Shown in pieces: positions 46,046 through 54,638 of a stretch of DNA of 64,000 nt (the first letter of the stretch is position 1; each line of letters opens with the position of its first letter). The DNA comes from Pantoea sp. Ap-967 (GTDB lineage: Bacteria > Pseudomonadota > Gammaproteobacteria > Pseudomonadales > Pseudomonadaceae), in contig NZ_VWXK01000013.1 of NCBI RefSeq assembly GCF_011752565.1, forward strand, positions 1 to 64,000, written 5' to 3'. The translations under genes and the position numbers were made by a program. The notes beneath the pieces are model-generated. The model was not told the DNA's origin, searched no databases, and saw only the letters and a program-made list of their open reading frames with translations.

Positions 46046-46606
46046 TCACGCCATCCCCATCCCTATCCCCCCAGCATGCCAGGCATGCATTTTTCCTCTC
46101 ACATTTGCCAAATCTGGCACCTGCGAGGCATGCCTCGCCCATACGTAATCCCGCCAGCTTTTTTCACTCGCCCTGAGCTATTGCTTCAAAGGCTAGCGCA
46201 CCGTGGTGGAGCAGCCTGCATGCTCACCCGGCTACTGCCGATGAAAAAACGGCTGCACACTATCGTCGTTCAGCGCTTTTGAAGCCCCAATTTCAGGGCA
46301 TGCGCACACAAAAGGCGCATCGTCCCGGACATCTCCAGCGAAGGTAGAAAAAACACTCTACCTGAGTATTTACAAGGTAGAGTGATCGTTCTACTATCAG
46401 CTCACATAGGCGGCTGGCCGTTGTGTCAAGGCGCATGCCAAGCCGTTGCGAGAGCTGCCACAACGAACGATTCAAGGGATCAGCGAAGCGGATGTCAGGT
46501 CAGAGCAGCTGAGGTGAGGGTACGCGGCTGCTGAGAGCGCGAAGGCTGCGAGGCCAACCTGCGCTGACTTATGATAGCTGCCGACCTGAAACCTGAGACC
46601 AATCGC
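46046..46606. other. Gene-poor stretch upstream of TetR gene
   Basis: No credible gene was found. It contains the short inverted repeat GCATGCCAGGCATGC near 46074 and a strong operator-like inverted repeat (46354-46384). Confidence 0.5.
46354..46384. promoter_or_regulatory. Perfect inverted repeat, candidate TetR operator
   Basis: CACTCTACCT (46354-46363) and AGGTAGAGTG (46375-46384) are perfect 10-base arms around 11 bases. Extra GGTAGA and TTCTAC half-copies flank both sides (46342-46347 and about 46389). It lies about 220 bases before the TetR gene, and its spacing and symmetry suit a dimeric repressor. Confidence 0.55.
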
Positions 46607-47158
46607 ATGCTGGATACAAAGCAACGCATCGCCAGTGAACTGGAGAGAAGCTTTTCCGAGCAAGGCTTTGCTGAGCAAGGCGTAGAAGCGCTGAGAGCAG
46701 AAGCAGACGTATCGCTGCGGACACTCTACAAATACTTCCCGAGTCGGGAAGCAATGATTGTAGGCGCATTAGAACACCGAGATCGGACTTATACCGAATG
46801 GCTCTCCGGCGGCCCGGAAGATGGAGTCGAGCATATCCTCTATCCGCTTGTCCGTCTCGGAGACTGGCTCGCTGAGGTCGCCAATACGGGCTGCCTATTT
46901 ATGAATGCTTTGGCAGAGTACCCAGACAACGAAGCAATCAGCAGCATTGTTCTTTCGCACAAGGCCAGGCTGGCGGATGAGTTCAAACATCGCCTCCAAA
47001 AGATTGCGCCGAATCGAGAGGTCGAGCACTTAGCGGAAACATTGTTTTTATTGCATGAAGGCATGACCCAGGCAGCTCGCTTGCAGGGAAGAGAAAAAGC
47101 GACCGACACCGCAATCCGTGCAGCTCGCGCGGCACTGGTTGCGGAGAACTTTAACTAG
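46607..47158 (+). CDS. TetR-family regulator
   Basis: About 183 residues from [16 protein letters not shown]. An earlier ATG at 46571 is possible and neither has a clear ribosome site. The N-terminal helix-turn-helix reads [26 protein letters not shown]. The C-terminal domain has [15 protein letters not shown], as in many TetR regulators of catabolic genes. It lies 26 bases before the HpbD-like gene and is probably co-transcribed. Confidence 0.85.
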   Translation: MLDTKQRIASELERSFSEQGFAEQGVEALRAEADVSLRTLYKYFPSREAMIVGALEHRDRTYTEWLSGGPEDGVEHILYPLVRLGDWLAEVANTGCLFMNALAEYPDNEAISSIVLSHKARLADEFKHRLQKIAPNREVEHLAETLFLLHEGMTQAARLQGREKATDTAIRAARAALVAENFN

Positions 47159-47184
47159 CAGTACGCAATCGGGAACAAGAACAA

Positions 47185-48288
47185 ATGAAGATCCGTGAAA
47201 TTCACATCTATGCCCATGATTTGCCTGTAAAAAACCCACCCCGCGTGATGTCCAGCGGGACTGTCTGGTCGCTCGATACCACCCTCGTTCGCATCGTTTC
47301 CGAGTGCGGCCTAGAAGGCTGGGGTGAGACCTGCCCGGTAGGCTCTACCTATGCGGAAGCTCACGCAAAGGGCGCTCGCGCAGCGCTTGAGGAAATGGCA
47401 CCTGGCCTGATCGGCGCAGACCTCTGGCCCGTTCAACTGCATCGCAAAATGGAGTCGCTGCTTAATGGTCACCATTACGCAAAAGCAGCGATCGACATCG
47501 CAGCGCATGACCTGATCGGCAAAAAACTGGGCGTTCGTGTAGCTGATCTTCTCGGCGGCGTTACCACTGAAAGCGTACCTACCTACTATTCCACTGGCGT
47601 GGGCGCTCCAGACGAGATCGCGCGCATTGCCAAGGAGCGCCTTGCCGAAGGCTATCCTCGTATCCAAATCAAGCTGGGCGGTCGCAGCGTAGATGCCGAC
47701 ATCGCTACCCTGCGCAAAGTCTGGGAAGTGATTGGTGGATCGGGTATGCGCCTTGCCGCCGACGGCAACAGGGGCTGGAACACCCGCGACGCGATCCGCC
47801 TGAGCCGCGACTGCGCCGATATCCCGTTCGTCCTGGAACAGCCCTGCAACACGATTGAGGAGCTGACCGTGCTTCGCAACGTGATCCAGCACCCTATCTA
47901 CATGGACGAAAATGGCGTCAACCTCAGCACCGTGATCACGGCTGCCGGTACTGGCCTGGTGGATGGCTTCGGCATGAAGGTCACCCGTATCGGTGGTCTC
48001 CACCAAATGCGCACGTTCCGTGACATCTGCGCGGCCCGCAACCTGCCACACACCAGCGACGATGCTTGGGGTGGCGATATCATCGCAGCCGCCTGCGTAC
48101 ACCTCGGCGCTACAGTACGCCCTGACCTCAACGAGGGTGCGTGGATCGCCGCCCCTTACATCGAAGGTCACTACGATGAGAAAGCCGGCATTAGCATCGA
48201 AAAAGGGCACATCACACTTCCGGAAGGCCCAGGCCTGGGCATCGTCCCCGACAAAGACCAGTTTGGCGCTCCGGTCGTAAGTTTCTAA
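47185..48288 (+). CDS. hpbD: Enolase-superfamily racemase/epimerase, HpbD-like (hydroxyproline betaine 2-epimerase)
   Basis: This 367-residue mandelate racemase/muconate lactonising family protein has acid/base lysines at 163 (QIKLGGR) and 265 (GMKVTRIGG). By my recollection these are the positions of the two catalytic lysines of 4R-hydroxyproline betaine 2-epimerase HpbD. Metal ligands are Asp193 (ADGNRG), Glu218 (VLEQPCN) and Asp241 (YMDENG). The [17 protein letters not shown] lid and DDAWGGD loop also resemble HpbD. It would invert carbon 2 of proline betaine or hydroxyproline betaine. Rieske demethylase and betaine-importer genes downstream support this. cis-3-hydroxyproline dehydratases are a related alternative. 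Confidence 0.8.
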   Translation: MKIREIHIYAHDLPVKNPPRVMSSGTVWSLDTTLVRIVSECGLEGWGETCPVGSTYAEAHAKGARAALEEMAPGLIGADLWPVQLHRKMESLLNGHHYAKAAIDIAAHDLIGKKLGVRVADLLGGVTTESVPTYYSTGVGAPDEIARIAKERLAEGYPRIQIKLGGRSVDADIATLRKVWEVIGGSGMRLAADGNRGWNTRDAIRLSRDCADIPFVLEQPCNTIEELTVLRNVIQHPIYMDENGVNLSTVITAAGTGLVDGFGMKVTRIGGLHQMRTFRDICAARNLPHTSDDAWGGDIIAAACVHLGATVRPDLNEGAWIAAPYIEGHYDEKAGISIEKGHITLPEGPGLGIVPDKDQFGAPVVSF

Positions 48289-48302
48289 GTAAATCCAGTA
48301 AA

Positions 48303-48364
48303 CCCGTTGCGAGCAACTACTGACAAAGTCAGTGGTTAGAGGATCTGTTTGCCTGCGCAACGGG
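48303..48364 (+). terminator. Nested hairpin after the hpbD-like gene
   Basis: CCCGTTGCG (48303-48311) pairs with CGCAACGGG (48356-48364) and is followed by CTTTCT. Inside sits a second perfect stem, ACTGAC-AAA-GTCAGT (48319-48333). It may be a terminator or a structured leader of the next unit. It lies within the gene-free stretch 48289-48607. Confidence 0.5.
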
Positions 48365-48406
48365 CTTTCTGAGTTGATGATGACATTTGGTGATCTGTAC
48401 GCCTCA

Positions 48407-48424
48407 GAAAAAATCGATTTTTTC
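48407..48424. promoter_or_regulatory. 18-bp perfect AT-rich palindrome
   Basis: GAAAAAATCGATTTTTTC is a perfect palindrome 183 bases upstream of the Rieske gene. It could be an operator or a bidirectional terminator stem. The rest of 48289-48607 shows no gene. Confidence 0.5.
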
Positions 48425-48607
48425 AGTGATAAGCCGTCCTTAGACTGAATCTATGCAGCGGCGAATGGATGGGCTTTCGTTCGAATGCAACGCATTTGAA
48501 AATGCTACAGCTGGACGCTCATCGCACGATAGAAAAAACCAGATTTGCCTCGATGTGCTGCGGCACATTGCAATGCGATAAGCTTCGTTTCAGGAGTCGA
48601 ATAAGAA

Positions 48608-49834
48608 ATGCGCAAATATACCGATGTATTAGACTTGATCAAGCAACGCAAACCCCAACACGGCCTGCCAGGTGCAGCCTACATGGATGCGGGTTTGTAT
48701 CAGCAAGATTTGGAGCAAATCTGGTACAAGGAGTGGATCTTTGCTGGCCACACCTTCGAGCTTGAGAAACCGGGTCAATACTTAACCCTGCAAATTGGAG
48801 AATATCCAGTTGCAGTTGTGCGTGGTAAAGACGGGGAAATTCGCGCATTCCACAACGCTTGCCGTCACCGTGGTTCAAAGGTTTGTACGGAGGCCAAGGG
48901 CAAGGTGGCCAAGTTGGTTTGCCCTTACCACAAGTGGACATTCGACCTGGACGGCAAGCTGCTTTACGCCGGCAACATGGGCACTGATTTCGATCAAAGC
49001 GAGCACAACCTCTCTCCCGTGCACTGCGAGGTCGTCCACAGCTACATCTACGTCTGTGTGGCCAAGACCGCACCAGATTTCGAAAAATTCCGCAGTGCCG
49101 TATCGCCGTTCATCGGCCCCCACTACCTGGAAGACTGCAAGGTGGCTTTCGAAGCCAACCTCACAGAGAAAGGCAATTGGAAGCTGGTGTTCGAAAACAA
49201 CCGCGAGTGCTACCACTGCGACGGCACCCACCCGGAACTGCTCAGCTCGTACACCGAATTGGCCTCGGTGCAGGGTGTAGGCGCTGAAGACCCCGCGCTT
49301 GCCGAGCACTGCGACACCTGCGAAGCCGCAGGCCTTGCCAGCCGCATGGTTGTAGATCCGGATGGCCAGTTCCGGATGACCCGTATTCCGCTGAATCCAG
49401 GGGCCAGCAGCTATACCATGGACGGCCAGCCAGCAGTGGCGCGACGCCTTGATCGAAGCGGCGTCGACAACATCGGTGCATTGCTGTACTTCAACTACCC
49501 CTCCACCTGGAACCACTTCCTGGGCGACCATGCGCTGAGCTTCCGCGTATTGCCAGTCGGCCCAGGTGAAACAGTGGTAACAACCAAGTGGCTTGTGCAC
49601 AAAGACGCCGTAGAAGGCGTGGACTACGACATTGATCGGCTGACCAAAGTCTGGATGGCGACCAATGACCAAGATCGTCGCCTGGTGGAAGGTACCCAAA
49701 TTGGCGTGACTTCTCCGGCGTATGTGCCTGGCCCTTATTCGACCATCATCGAAAATGGTGTATGCCAGTTCGTTGATTGGTATTGCGAATTGATGGCCAA
49801 GCGTCTCGACGAAGCATCGTCGCGTATCATTTGA
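48608..49834 (+). CDS. Rieske oxygenase, betaine/stachydrine N-demethylase type
   Basis: The 408-residue protein has Rieske ligands Cys85/His87 (CRHRG) and Cys105/His108 (CPYHKW). The mononuclear iron histidines are 203 and 208 in ECYHCDGTH. The bridging residue is Glu200 rather than the usual Asp, as in carnitine and betaine-type Rieske enzymes (CntA, GbcA, Stc2). These remove N-methyl groups from quaternary amines or cleave them. With HpbD beside it, proline betaine or hydroxyproline betaine is the likely substrate. No FAD/[2Fe-2S] reductase gene was seen in the island, so electrons must come from elsewhere. TCAGGAGTCG precedes the ATG. Confidence 0.88.
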   Translation: MRKYTDVLDLIKQRKPQHGLPGAAYMDAGLYQQDLEQIWYKEWIFAGHTFELEKPGQYLTLQIGEYPVAVVRGKDGEIRAFHNACRHRGSKVCTEAKGKVAKLVCPYHKWTFDLDGKLLYAGNMGTDFDQSEHNLSPVHCEVVHSYIYVCVAKTAPDFEKFRSAVSPFIGPHYLEDCKVAFEANLTEKGNWKLVFENNRECYHCDGTHPELLSSYTELASVQGVGAEDPALAEHCDTCEAAGLASRMVVDPDGQFRMTRIPLNPGASSYTMDGQPAVARRLDRSGVDNIGALLYFNYPSTWNHFLGDHALSFRVLPVGPGETVVTTKWLVHKDAVEGVDYDIDRLTKVWMATNDQDRRLVEGTQIGVTSPAYVPGPYSTIIENGVCQFVDWYCELMAKRLDEASSRII

Positions 49835-49843
49835 TGCGCGCTT

Positions 49844-49872
49844 GAGGGGGAATCACCCTCCCCCTCTTTTTT
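49844..49872 (+). terminator. Rho-independent terminator after the Rieske gene
   Basis: GAGGGGG (49844-49850) pairs with CCCCCTC (49860-49866), followed by six T. It lies ten bases after the stop codon. Confidence 0.9.
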
Positions 49873-50079
49873 ATCTACAACCATCTCGTAAAAACAAAAA
49901 GCGATACCCTGGTGGATGGTGCGCTTCACACAAGGAAGAATCTTTTTTACAAGGCGATATTTTCTGCGTGCCGGAATGACTCACGTTCATGATTGAACAG
50001 ACTGCCAAATCACGTACCTGATTGCCTCACGGTGATCTTGAGTGTTGGTTATAAGCATAAAAAAAGAGGTCGTAGTCGT

Positions 50080-51255
50080 ATGAGCCATGCCGATGAAATT
50101 CTCTCGGTTAAGAATATTTTCAAAGTTTTTGGCCCTAATCCGGCCATGGCAATGGACATGTTGCGTGGAGGAGCAGATAAAAAGGAAATCTTTAGTAAGA
50201 CTGGCCATGTAGTCGGCGTATTTGACGCAAGTTTTTCAGTTAAACGTGGTGAGATTTTTGTCATCATGGGTTTGTCAGGCTCTGGCAAATCCACCATGGT
50301 GAGGCTTTTCAATCGTCTGATCGAGCCGACATCGGGCAGCATCCATCTGAACGGTAGGGAAATCACCGGCCTATCAGACAAAGCGCTGTTGGATGTGAGA
50401 CGTAAAGACATGGGTATGGTGTTCCAGTCCTTTGCACTCATGCCCCACATGAGCGTGCTTGAAAACACGGCATTTGGCCTTGAGATCGCAGGTATTTCTG
50501 AGTCTGAGCGCCATGCACGTGCCCGGGAAGCCCTTGCACAGGTAGGCCTAGCTGGACACGAGCACAGCTACCCGCACCAACTGTCTGGCGGCATGCAACA
50601 GCGCGTTGGCCTAGCCCGTGCACTCGCGAATGATCCGACCATTCTGTTGATGGACGAAGCGTTCTCGGCACTGGATCCGCTGATTCGCAGCGAGATGCAG
50701 GGTGAGCTCATCCGTCTTCAGGCTGAACAGCAGCGCACCATCATCTTCATTTCGCACGACATCGAGGAGGCCATCCGTATTGGTCACCGGATTGCGATCA
50801 TGGAGGGTGGCCGGGTAGTGCAAATCGGTACCCCCCAAGAGCTGATCAACAACCCCGCCAACGAATATGTGCGCACCTTCTTCAAAGGCTTCGATGGCTC
50901 GCGCGTGCTCAAAGCAGGCGACGTCGCAAAGCTCGATACCCACTGTGTGTTCAAGGTCAATGGTAAAGCCCCGGTCTTGAACCAAGGCATTCCGTACAGC
51001 TACCTCATCGATGAGCACGGCTTGCTCCTGGATGTCGTCGAAACCAGTGAATTCGTACCTCACTCCCCCTCCCGCACAGCGCAGAAGCACTACCACACTC
51101 GGGAAAAACAGCCGGTCTACATCGACACCCCACTGCACGAAGTGCTTGGCATCGCAGCTGAGCTGCCCTACCCCGTCCCGGTACTCGACAGATCTGGCGC
51201 GCTCAAAGGCACCATTTCTCAAAGCCAGCTGCTGCAGACCCTGAGCCGCGTCTAG
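50080..51255 (+). CDS. Betaine-type ABC importer ATPase (ProV/OpuAA-like)
   Basis: About 391 residues from MSHADEILSVKNIFKVFGP. Walker A is GLSGSGKST, signature LSGGMQQRVGLARAL, Walker B ILLMDEAFSALDP. The N-terminal insertion (about 20-45) and a C-terminal pair of degenerate CBS domains (about 270-390) are typical of glycine/proline betaine importers. It powers uptake with the permease and binding protein encoded next. An upstream frame from 49993 lacks homology. Confidence 0.92.
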   Translation: MSHADEILSVKNIFKVFGPNPAMAMDMLRGGADKKEIFSKTGHVVGVFDASFSVKRGEIFVIMGLSGSGKSTMVRLFNRLIEPTSGSIHLNGREITGLSDKALLDVRRKDMGMVFQSFALMPHMSVLENTAFGLEIAGISESERHARAREALAQVGLAGHEHSYPHQLSGGMQQRVGLARALANDPTILLMDEAFSALDPLIRSEMQGELIRLQAEQQRTIIFISHDIEEAIRIGHRIAIMEGGRVVQIGTPQELINNPANEYVRTFFKGFDGSRVLKAGDVAKLDTHCVFKVNGKAPVLNQGIPYSYLIDEHGLLLDVVETSEFVPHSPSRTAQKHYHTREKQPVYIDTPLHEVLGIAAELPYPVPVLDRSGALKGTISQSQLLQTLSRV

Positions 51256-51281
51256 TCCGCCGTTAGAAGAGGATCGTAGTG

Positions 51282-52235
51282 ATGTCCGAATTCAGCCTGC
51301 TTGACCCGTTCCAAGCCATGGTCATCCCCCTGGGTGACTGGGTAACTAGCGCTCTCAACTTCATGGTGCACAACTTCAGGGATGTGTTCCGCGCCATTCG
51401 CTGGCCGATTGACCAAGTGCTCAACGGCATCGAGTTCACCCTCCAGAGCATTCCGCCCTCGATCGGGATCATCCTTTCCTCTCTGCTGGGCTGGCAACTG
51501 GCAGGAAAGCGGATGGCCCTTCTCTGCTTCATCACACTCACCCTGCTGGGCTTCATCGGTGTCTGGTCGGAATCGATGACGACCCTGGCTCTGGTACTGA
51601 CCTCGGTGTTCTTCTGCGCGGTGATCGGTATCCCTCTGGGAATTCTGTGTGCGCGCAGCGACGGGATTGAACGATTCGTTAGGCCCGTACTTGATGCGAT
51701 GCAGACATTGCCGGCGTTCGTGTACCTGGTGCCCGTCGTGATGCTATTCGGGATCGGTAACGTACCTGGTGTGCTGGTCACGATCGTGTTCGCGCTGCCG
51801 CCCCTGGTACGCCTGACCAACCTCGGTATTCGACAAGTGCCCGAAGACAAAATCGAGGCCGCTCGTGCCTTCGGTTGCACACCGCGTCAGATGCTCACTC
51901 GTGTCCAACTTCCCCTGGCCACCTCAACGATCATGGCCGGCTTAAACCAGACGTTGATGCTCTCGCTGTCGATGGTGGTGATCGCCTCGATGATTTCGGT
52001 TGGCGGACTTGGCCAGATGGTATTGCGCGGCATCGGACGACTGGATATGGGGCTGGCGACCGTTGGCGGCTTTGGGCTCGTCTTGCTGGCCATCTTCCTG
52101 GATCGGTTGACGCAAGCCATGGGCGAGCGCACGAACGCCGACCCAAGTCTGAAGTGGTACCACACAGGGCCGGTTGGCGTTGTGCTGCGACTCTTCAGGA
52201 TCAATCAGCGACCAGACAATCGAAAAACTGCTTGA
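51282..52235 (+). CDS. Betaine-type ABC importer permease (ProW-like)
   Basis: About 317 residues with eight or so membrane helices. The ABC permease loop appears in AARAFGCTPRQMLTRVQLPLA, and PVLDAMQTLPAFVYLVPVVMLFGIGNVPG is typical of ProW/OpuAB. It lies 26 bases after the ATPase gene, AGAGGATCG being the ribosome site. Confidence 0.92.
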   Translation: MSEFSLLDPFQAMVIPLGDWVTSALNFMVHNFRDVFRAIRWPIDQVLNGIEFTLQSIPPSIGIILSSLLGWQLAGKRMALLCFITLTLLGFIGVWSESMTTLALVLTSVFFCAVIGIPLGILCARSDGIERFVRPVLDAMQTLPAFVYLVPVVMLFGIGNVPGVLVTIVFALPPLVRLTNLGIRQVPEDKIEAARAFGCTPRQMLTRVQLPLATSTIMAGLNQTLMLSLSMVVIASMISVGGLGQMVLRGIGRLDMGLATVGGFGLVLLAIFLDRLTQAMGERTNADPSLKWYHTGPVGVVLRLFRINQRPDNRKTA

Positions 52236-52284
52236 AGCTCCATCTTTCACACTGCCGAACCCTTAGAACAACAGAAGGTGCGTG

Positions 52285-53316
52285 ATGATGTTGAAGAAAT
52301 CGTTCAAAGATTCAATGACTCTCCTGGCGTGCGCAATCACCCTGAGCGTCTCGTCCCTGGGCGCTTTGGCCTCCACTGAGAAACCTGGTGAGGGCGTCAA
52401 GGTAACGCCGATTTTCCCTCCCATCGCTGAAGAGCGCTTCCGAGGTGAAATCGCGATGCAGGGGCTTCGCGAGCTGGGCTATAAAGTCCAAGAGCCAAAA
52501 GAAACTGAGTACGCGGTGATGATGGTCGCCTTGGCCAACGGCGATGCAGACTTCACCGTTCATCTTTGGAATACCCTGCATGACCCGTTCTATCAAAAGG
52601 CCGGGGGTGACCGCGACCTGGTGAAAGCAGGCGACGTCATGAACGATGTTGTTCAGGGCTATCTGATTGATAAAAAAACGGCTGACGCCTACAACATCAA
52701 GTCGCTCGAAGACTTCAAAAAGCCTGAAATTGCCAAGTTGTTCGATATTGACGGTGACGGCAAAGCCGACCTAACGGGCTGCAACCCTGGTTGGGGTTGC
52801 GAAATCACGACCGAATTCCAACTCAAAGAATACGGCCTGAACAAAACCGTCAACAACAACCGTGGTTCGTATTTTGCGCTCATGGCAGACACGATCACGC
52901 GTTACAAAGCGGGTCAGCCCATCTTCTATTACACCTGGATTCCACAATGGATCTCCAGCGTGCTGGTCATCGGCAAGGACGTTGTATGGGTGCCCGTTCC
53001 ATATACGGCGCTTCCAGACGGCAACAACAACGCAGATACAACCTACGATGGCAAGAATCTCGGCTTCGCCAAAGACACCATCAAGTCCGTGGTCAATAAA
53101 GAGTTTGCAGAAGAAAACCCTGCAGCGCTTAAATTCCTGTCGGTCTTCAACATCAAACCGGAAGATGAAAGTGCTCAGAACTTAAAGATGCAACAGGGTG
53201 AGAACAAGGCTGCCGATGTTACTCGACACGCCAAAGAATGGATCGCCGCACACCGCCAGCAGTTCGATGGATGGCTCCAAGCGTCGCGTGACGCTGCGAG
53301 CAAAGCAGGCAAGTAA
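52285..53316 (+). CDS. Betaine-type ABC importer substrate-binding protein (ProX-like)
   Basis: About 343 residues with a signal peptide ending near LGALAS. OpuAC/ProX fold. Aromatic residues able to form the cation cage are in VHLWNTLH, NPGWGCE and YYTWIPQWISS. It captures a quaternary ammonium compound in the periplasm. AGAAGG lies six bases before the ATG at 52285. Confidence 0.92.
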   Translation: MMLKKSFKDSMTLLACAITLSVSSLGALASTEKPGEGVKVTPIFPPIAEERFRGEIAMQGLRELGYKVQEPKETEYAVMMVALANGDADFTVHLWNTLHDPFYQKAGGDRDLVKAGDVMNDVVQGYLIDKKTADAYNIKSLEDFKKPEIAKLFDIDGDGKADLTGCNPGWGCEITTEFQLKEYGLNKTVNNNRGSYFALMADTITRYKAGQPIFYYTWIPQWISSVLVIGKDVVWVPVPYTALPDGNNNADTTYDGKNLGFAKDTIKSVVNKEFAEENPAALKFLSVFNIKPEDESAQNLKMQQGENKAADVTRHAKEWIAAHRQQFDGWLQASRDAASKAGK

Positions 53317-53327
53317 CGGGTAAGACT

Positions 53328-53353
53328 CACTGGGCTGGCTTGCCGGCCCAGTG
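53328..53353 (+). terminator. Long GC hairpin after the binding-protein gene
   Basis: CACTGGGC and GCCCAGTG enclose a paired interior, giving a near-continuous 12-base stem. There is no T run, so it may attenuate transcription or protect mRNA rather than end it. It lies 20 bases before the AraC-type gene. Confidence 0.55.
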
Positions 53354-53373
53354 TCAAATCGAGGTAAGCGAGT

Positions 53374-54426
53374 ATGGCAACTGCATTTAAAAGTGTGTTA
53401 ATCAATCAAAACCTCGCACACCTTGATCGCACTGAACGTTTGGCATTCACCGGCGCTAAGAAAGCTATTGGTATTGTACTAAAGGATGGCTTTTCGTTGT
53501 CTGCGCTGTCTAGAGTTACAAATACACTGAGACTTGCTAACGGACTCTGCTCATCTGATATTTTCGATATCCATTTAATTGCTCAAAAGTCCTCTGTGAC
53601 TAGCGATGTCGGCATGATCATTTCCACCAATATGCTGATGGCCGATCTCAATCTGAACGGGCTGGACTGCCTTCTGGTATGCGGCGCGGATAGCGCCCAC
53701 TTTTCCTTAGATAGCGACTTGAAATTCAAGCTGCGCCAAGCAGCGGGCCTTGGAGTATTGATCGGAGGCCTAGCAAGCGGGTGCCAAGCACTGCTGGAAG
53801 CTGGCCTGCTCGATAATCAACAATGCACCGCTAGCCAGAACTCCATTGATTGCTGGCAGCACACATTCAAGAAAGTAGAGTTTCGTTCTATCCCGTATCT
53901 TGTTGACGGCCCCAGGATGAGCTGCTCTTCCCCCTATGCAGTGGTTGCCATGATGGTGGAGTTTGTCGGGATCCAGTGCAACGCTGAAATCGCCGAAGCC
54001 ATTCGCCAAGGCCTGCCGCAAAGCACGTACCTCTCGGATAACGATTCATCGTCAATACCCAGCTTCACGTTACCTAACGCCCCCAGGCCCATTAAAGAAA
54101 CGATCATGATGATGAGTGCCAATATCGAAAATCCGCTCGACATTACCGCGCTGGCAGAAGGCGCAGGCGTTTCGAGAAGGCACCTGGAGCGACTGTTCAA
54201 TAAACACCTCAACGCTTCACCCACTCGATTCTACTTAGAGCTACGTTTGACACATGCACGCCAGCTGCTGATGCATACCAGCAAATCGCTAACTGAAATT
54301 TCAATCGCCAGTGGCTTCTTGACATTTTCCCATTTTTACAGTCGTTTCAAGGAAACCTTTGGGTATTCGCCAAACCACTTTCGAGGAAACGCCAATGCTA
54401 TCCCCCGAAGGTTCGGACTGATTTAG
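53374..54426 (+). CDS. GATase1-AraC regulator (GbdR/CdhR family) 1
   Basis: The 350-residue protein has an N-terminal DJ-1/GATase1-like domain (about 30-210) and a C-terminal AraC domain (about 245-340) with IENPLDITALAEGAGVSRRH and LTEISIASGFLTFSHFYSRFKE. In the nucleophile elbow (GGLASG) the usual Cys is replaced, as in regulators. This class controls quaternary amine catabolism (GbdR for glycine betaine, CdhR for carnitine), which supports the betaine assignment. Likely activator of the adjacent transporter unit. Confidence 0.88.
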   Translation: MATAFKSVLINQNLAHLDRTERLAFTGAKKAIGIVLKDGFSLSALSRVTNTLRLANGLCSSDIFDIHLIAQKSSVTSDVGMIISTNMLMADLNLNGLDCLLVCGADSAHFSLDSDLKFKLRQAAGLGVLIGGLASGCQALLEAGLLDNQQCTASQNSIDCWQHTFKKVEFRSIPYLVDGPRMSCSSPYAVVAMMVEFVGIQCNAEIAEAIRQGLPQSTYLSDNDSSSIPSFTLPNAPRPIKETIMMMSANIENPLDITALAEGAGVSRRHLERLFNKHLNASPTRFYLELRLTHARQLLMHTSKSLTEISIASGFLTFSHFYSRFKETFGYSPNHFRGNANAIPRRFGLI

Positions 54427-54483
54427 TGCATCACCACCAGAGATTGAGTAGATACGCTAGCTTATGGTACACAGACGAATACT

Positions 54484-54500
54484 GATAACAATAGGTTATC
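54484..54500. promoter_or_regulatory. Inverted repeat upstream of second AraC-type gene
   Basis: GATAAC-AATAG-GTTATC is a perfect inverted repeat in an AT-rich stretch between the two AraC-type genes (54427-54638). Possible operator. Confidence 0.4.
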
Positions 54501-54638
54501 TGTATTTGTCAGCAAAATTCGCTAGTCCTTGGCCGGCTACGCCACTATCCTCGAATGGAGCTGGCAACCCCTTGGCCACGGTCGATTTTGTCACCAGCCT
54601 GAACTGTCATAAGTCAGCTTTGCGGTAGTCTGTCGGAC

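Noticed and set aside
46076..46282. A 68-codon frame in the gap before the TetR gene
   Set aside because: No ribosome site, no recognisable motif and poor codon use. Probably noncoding.
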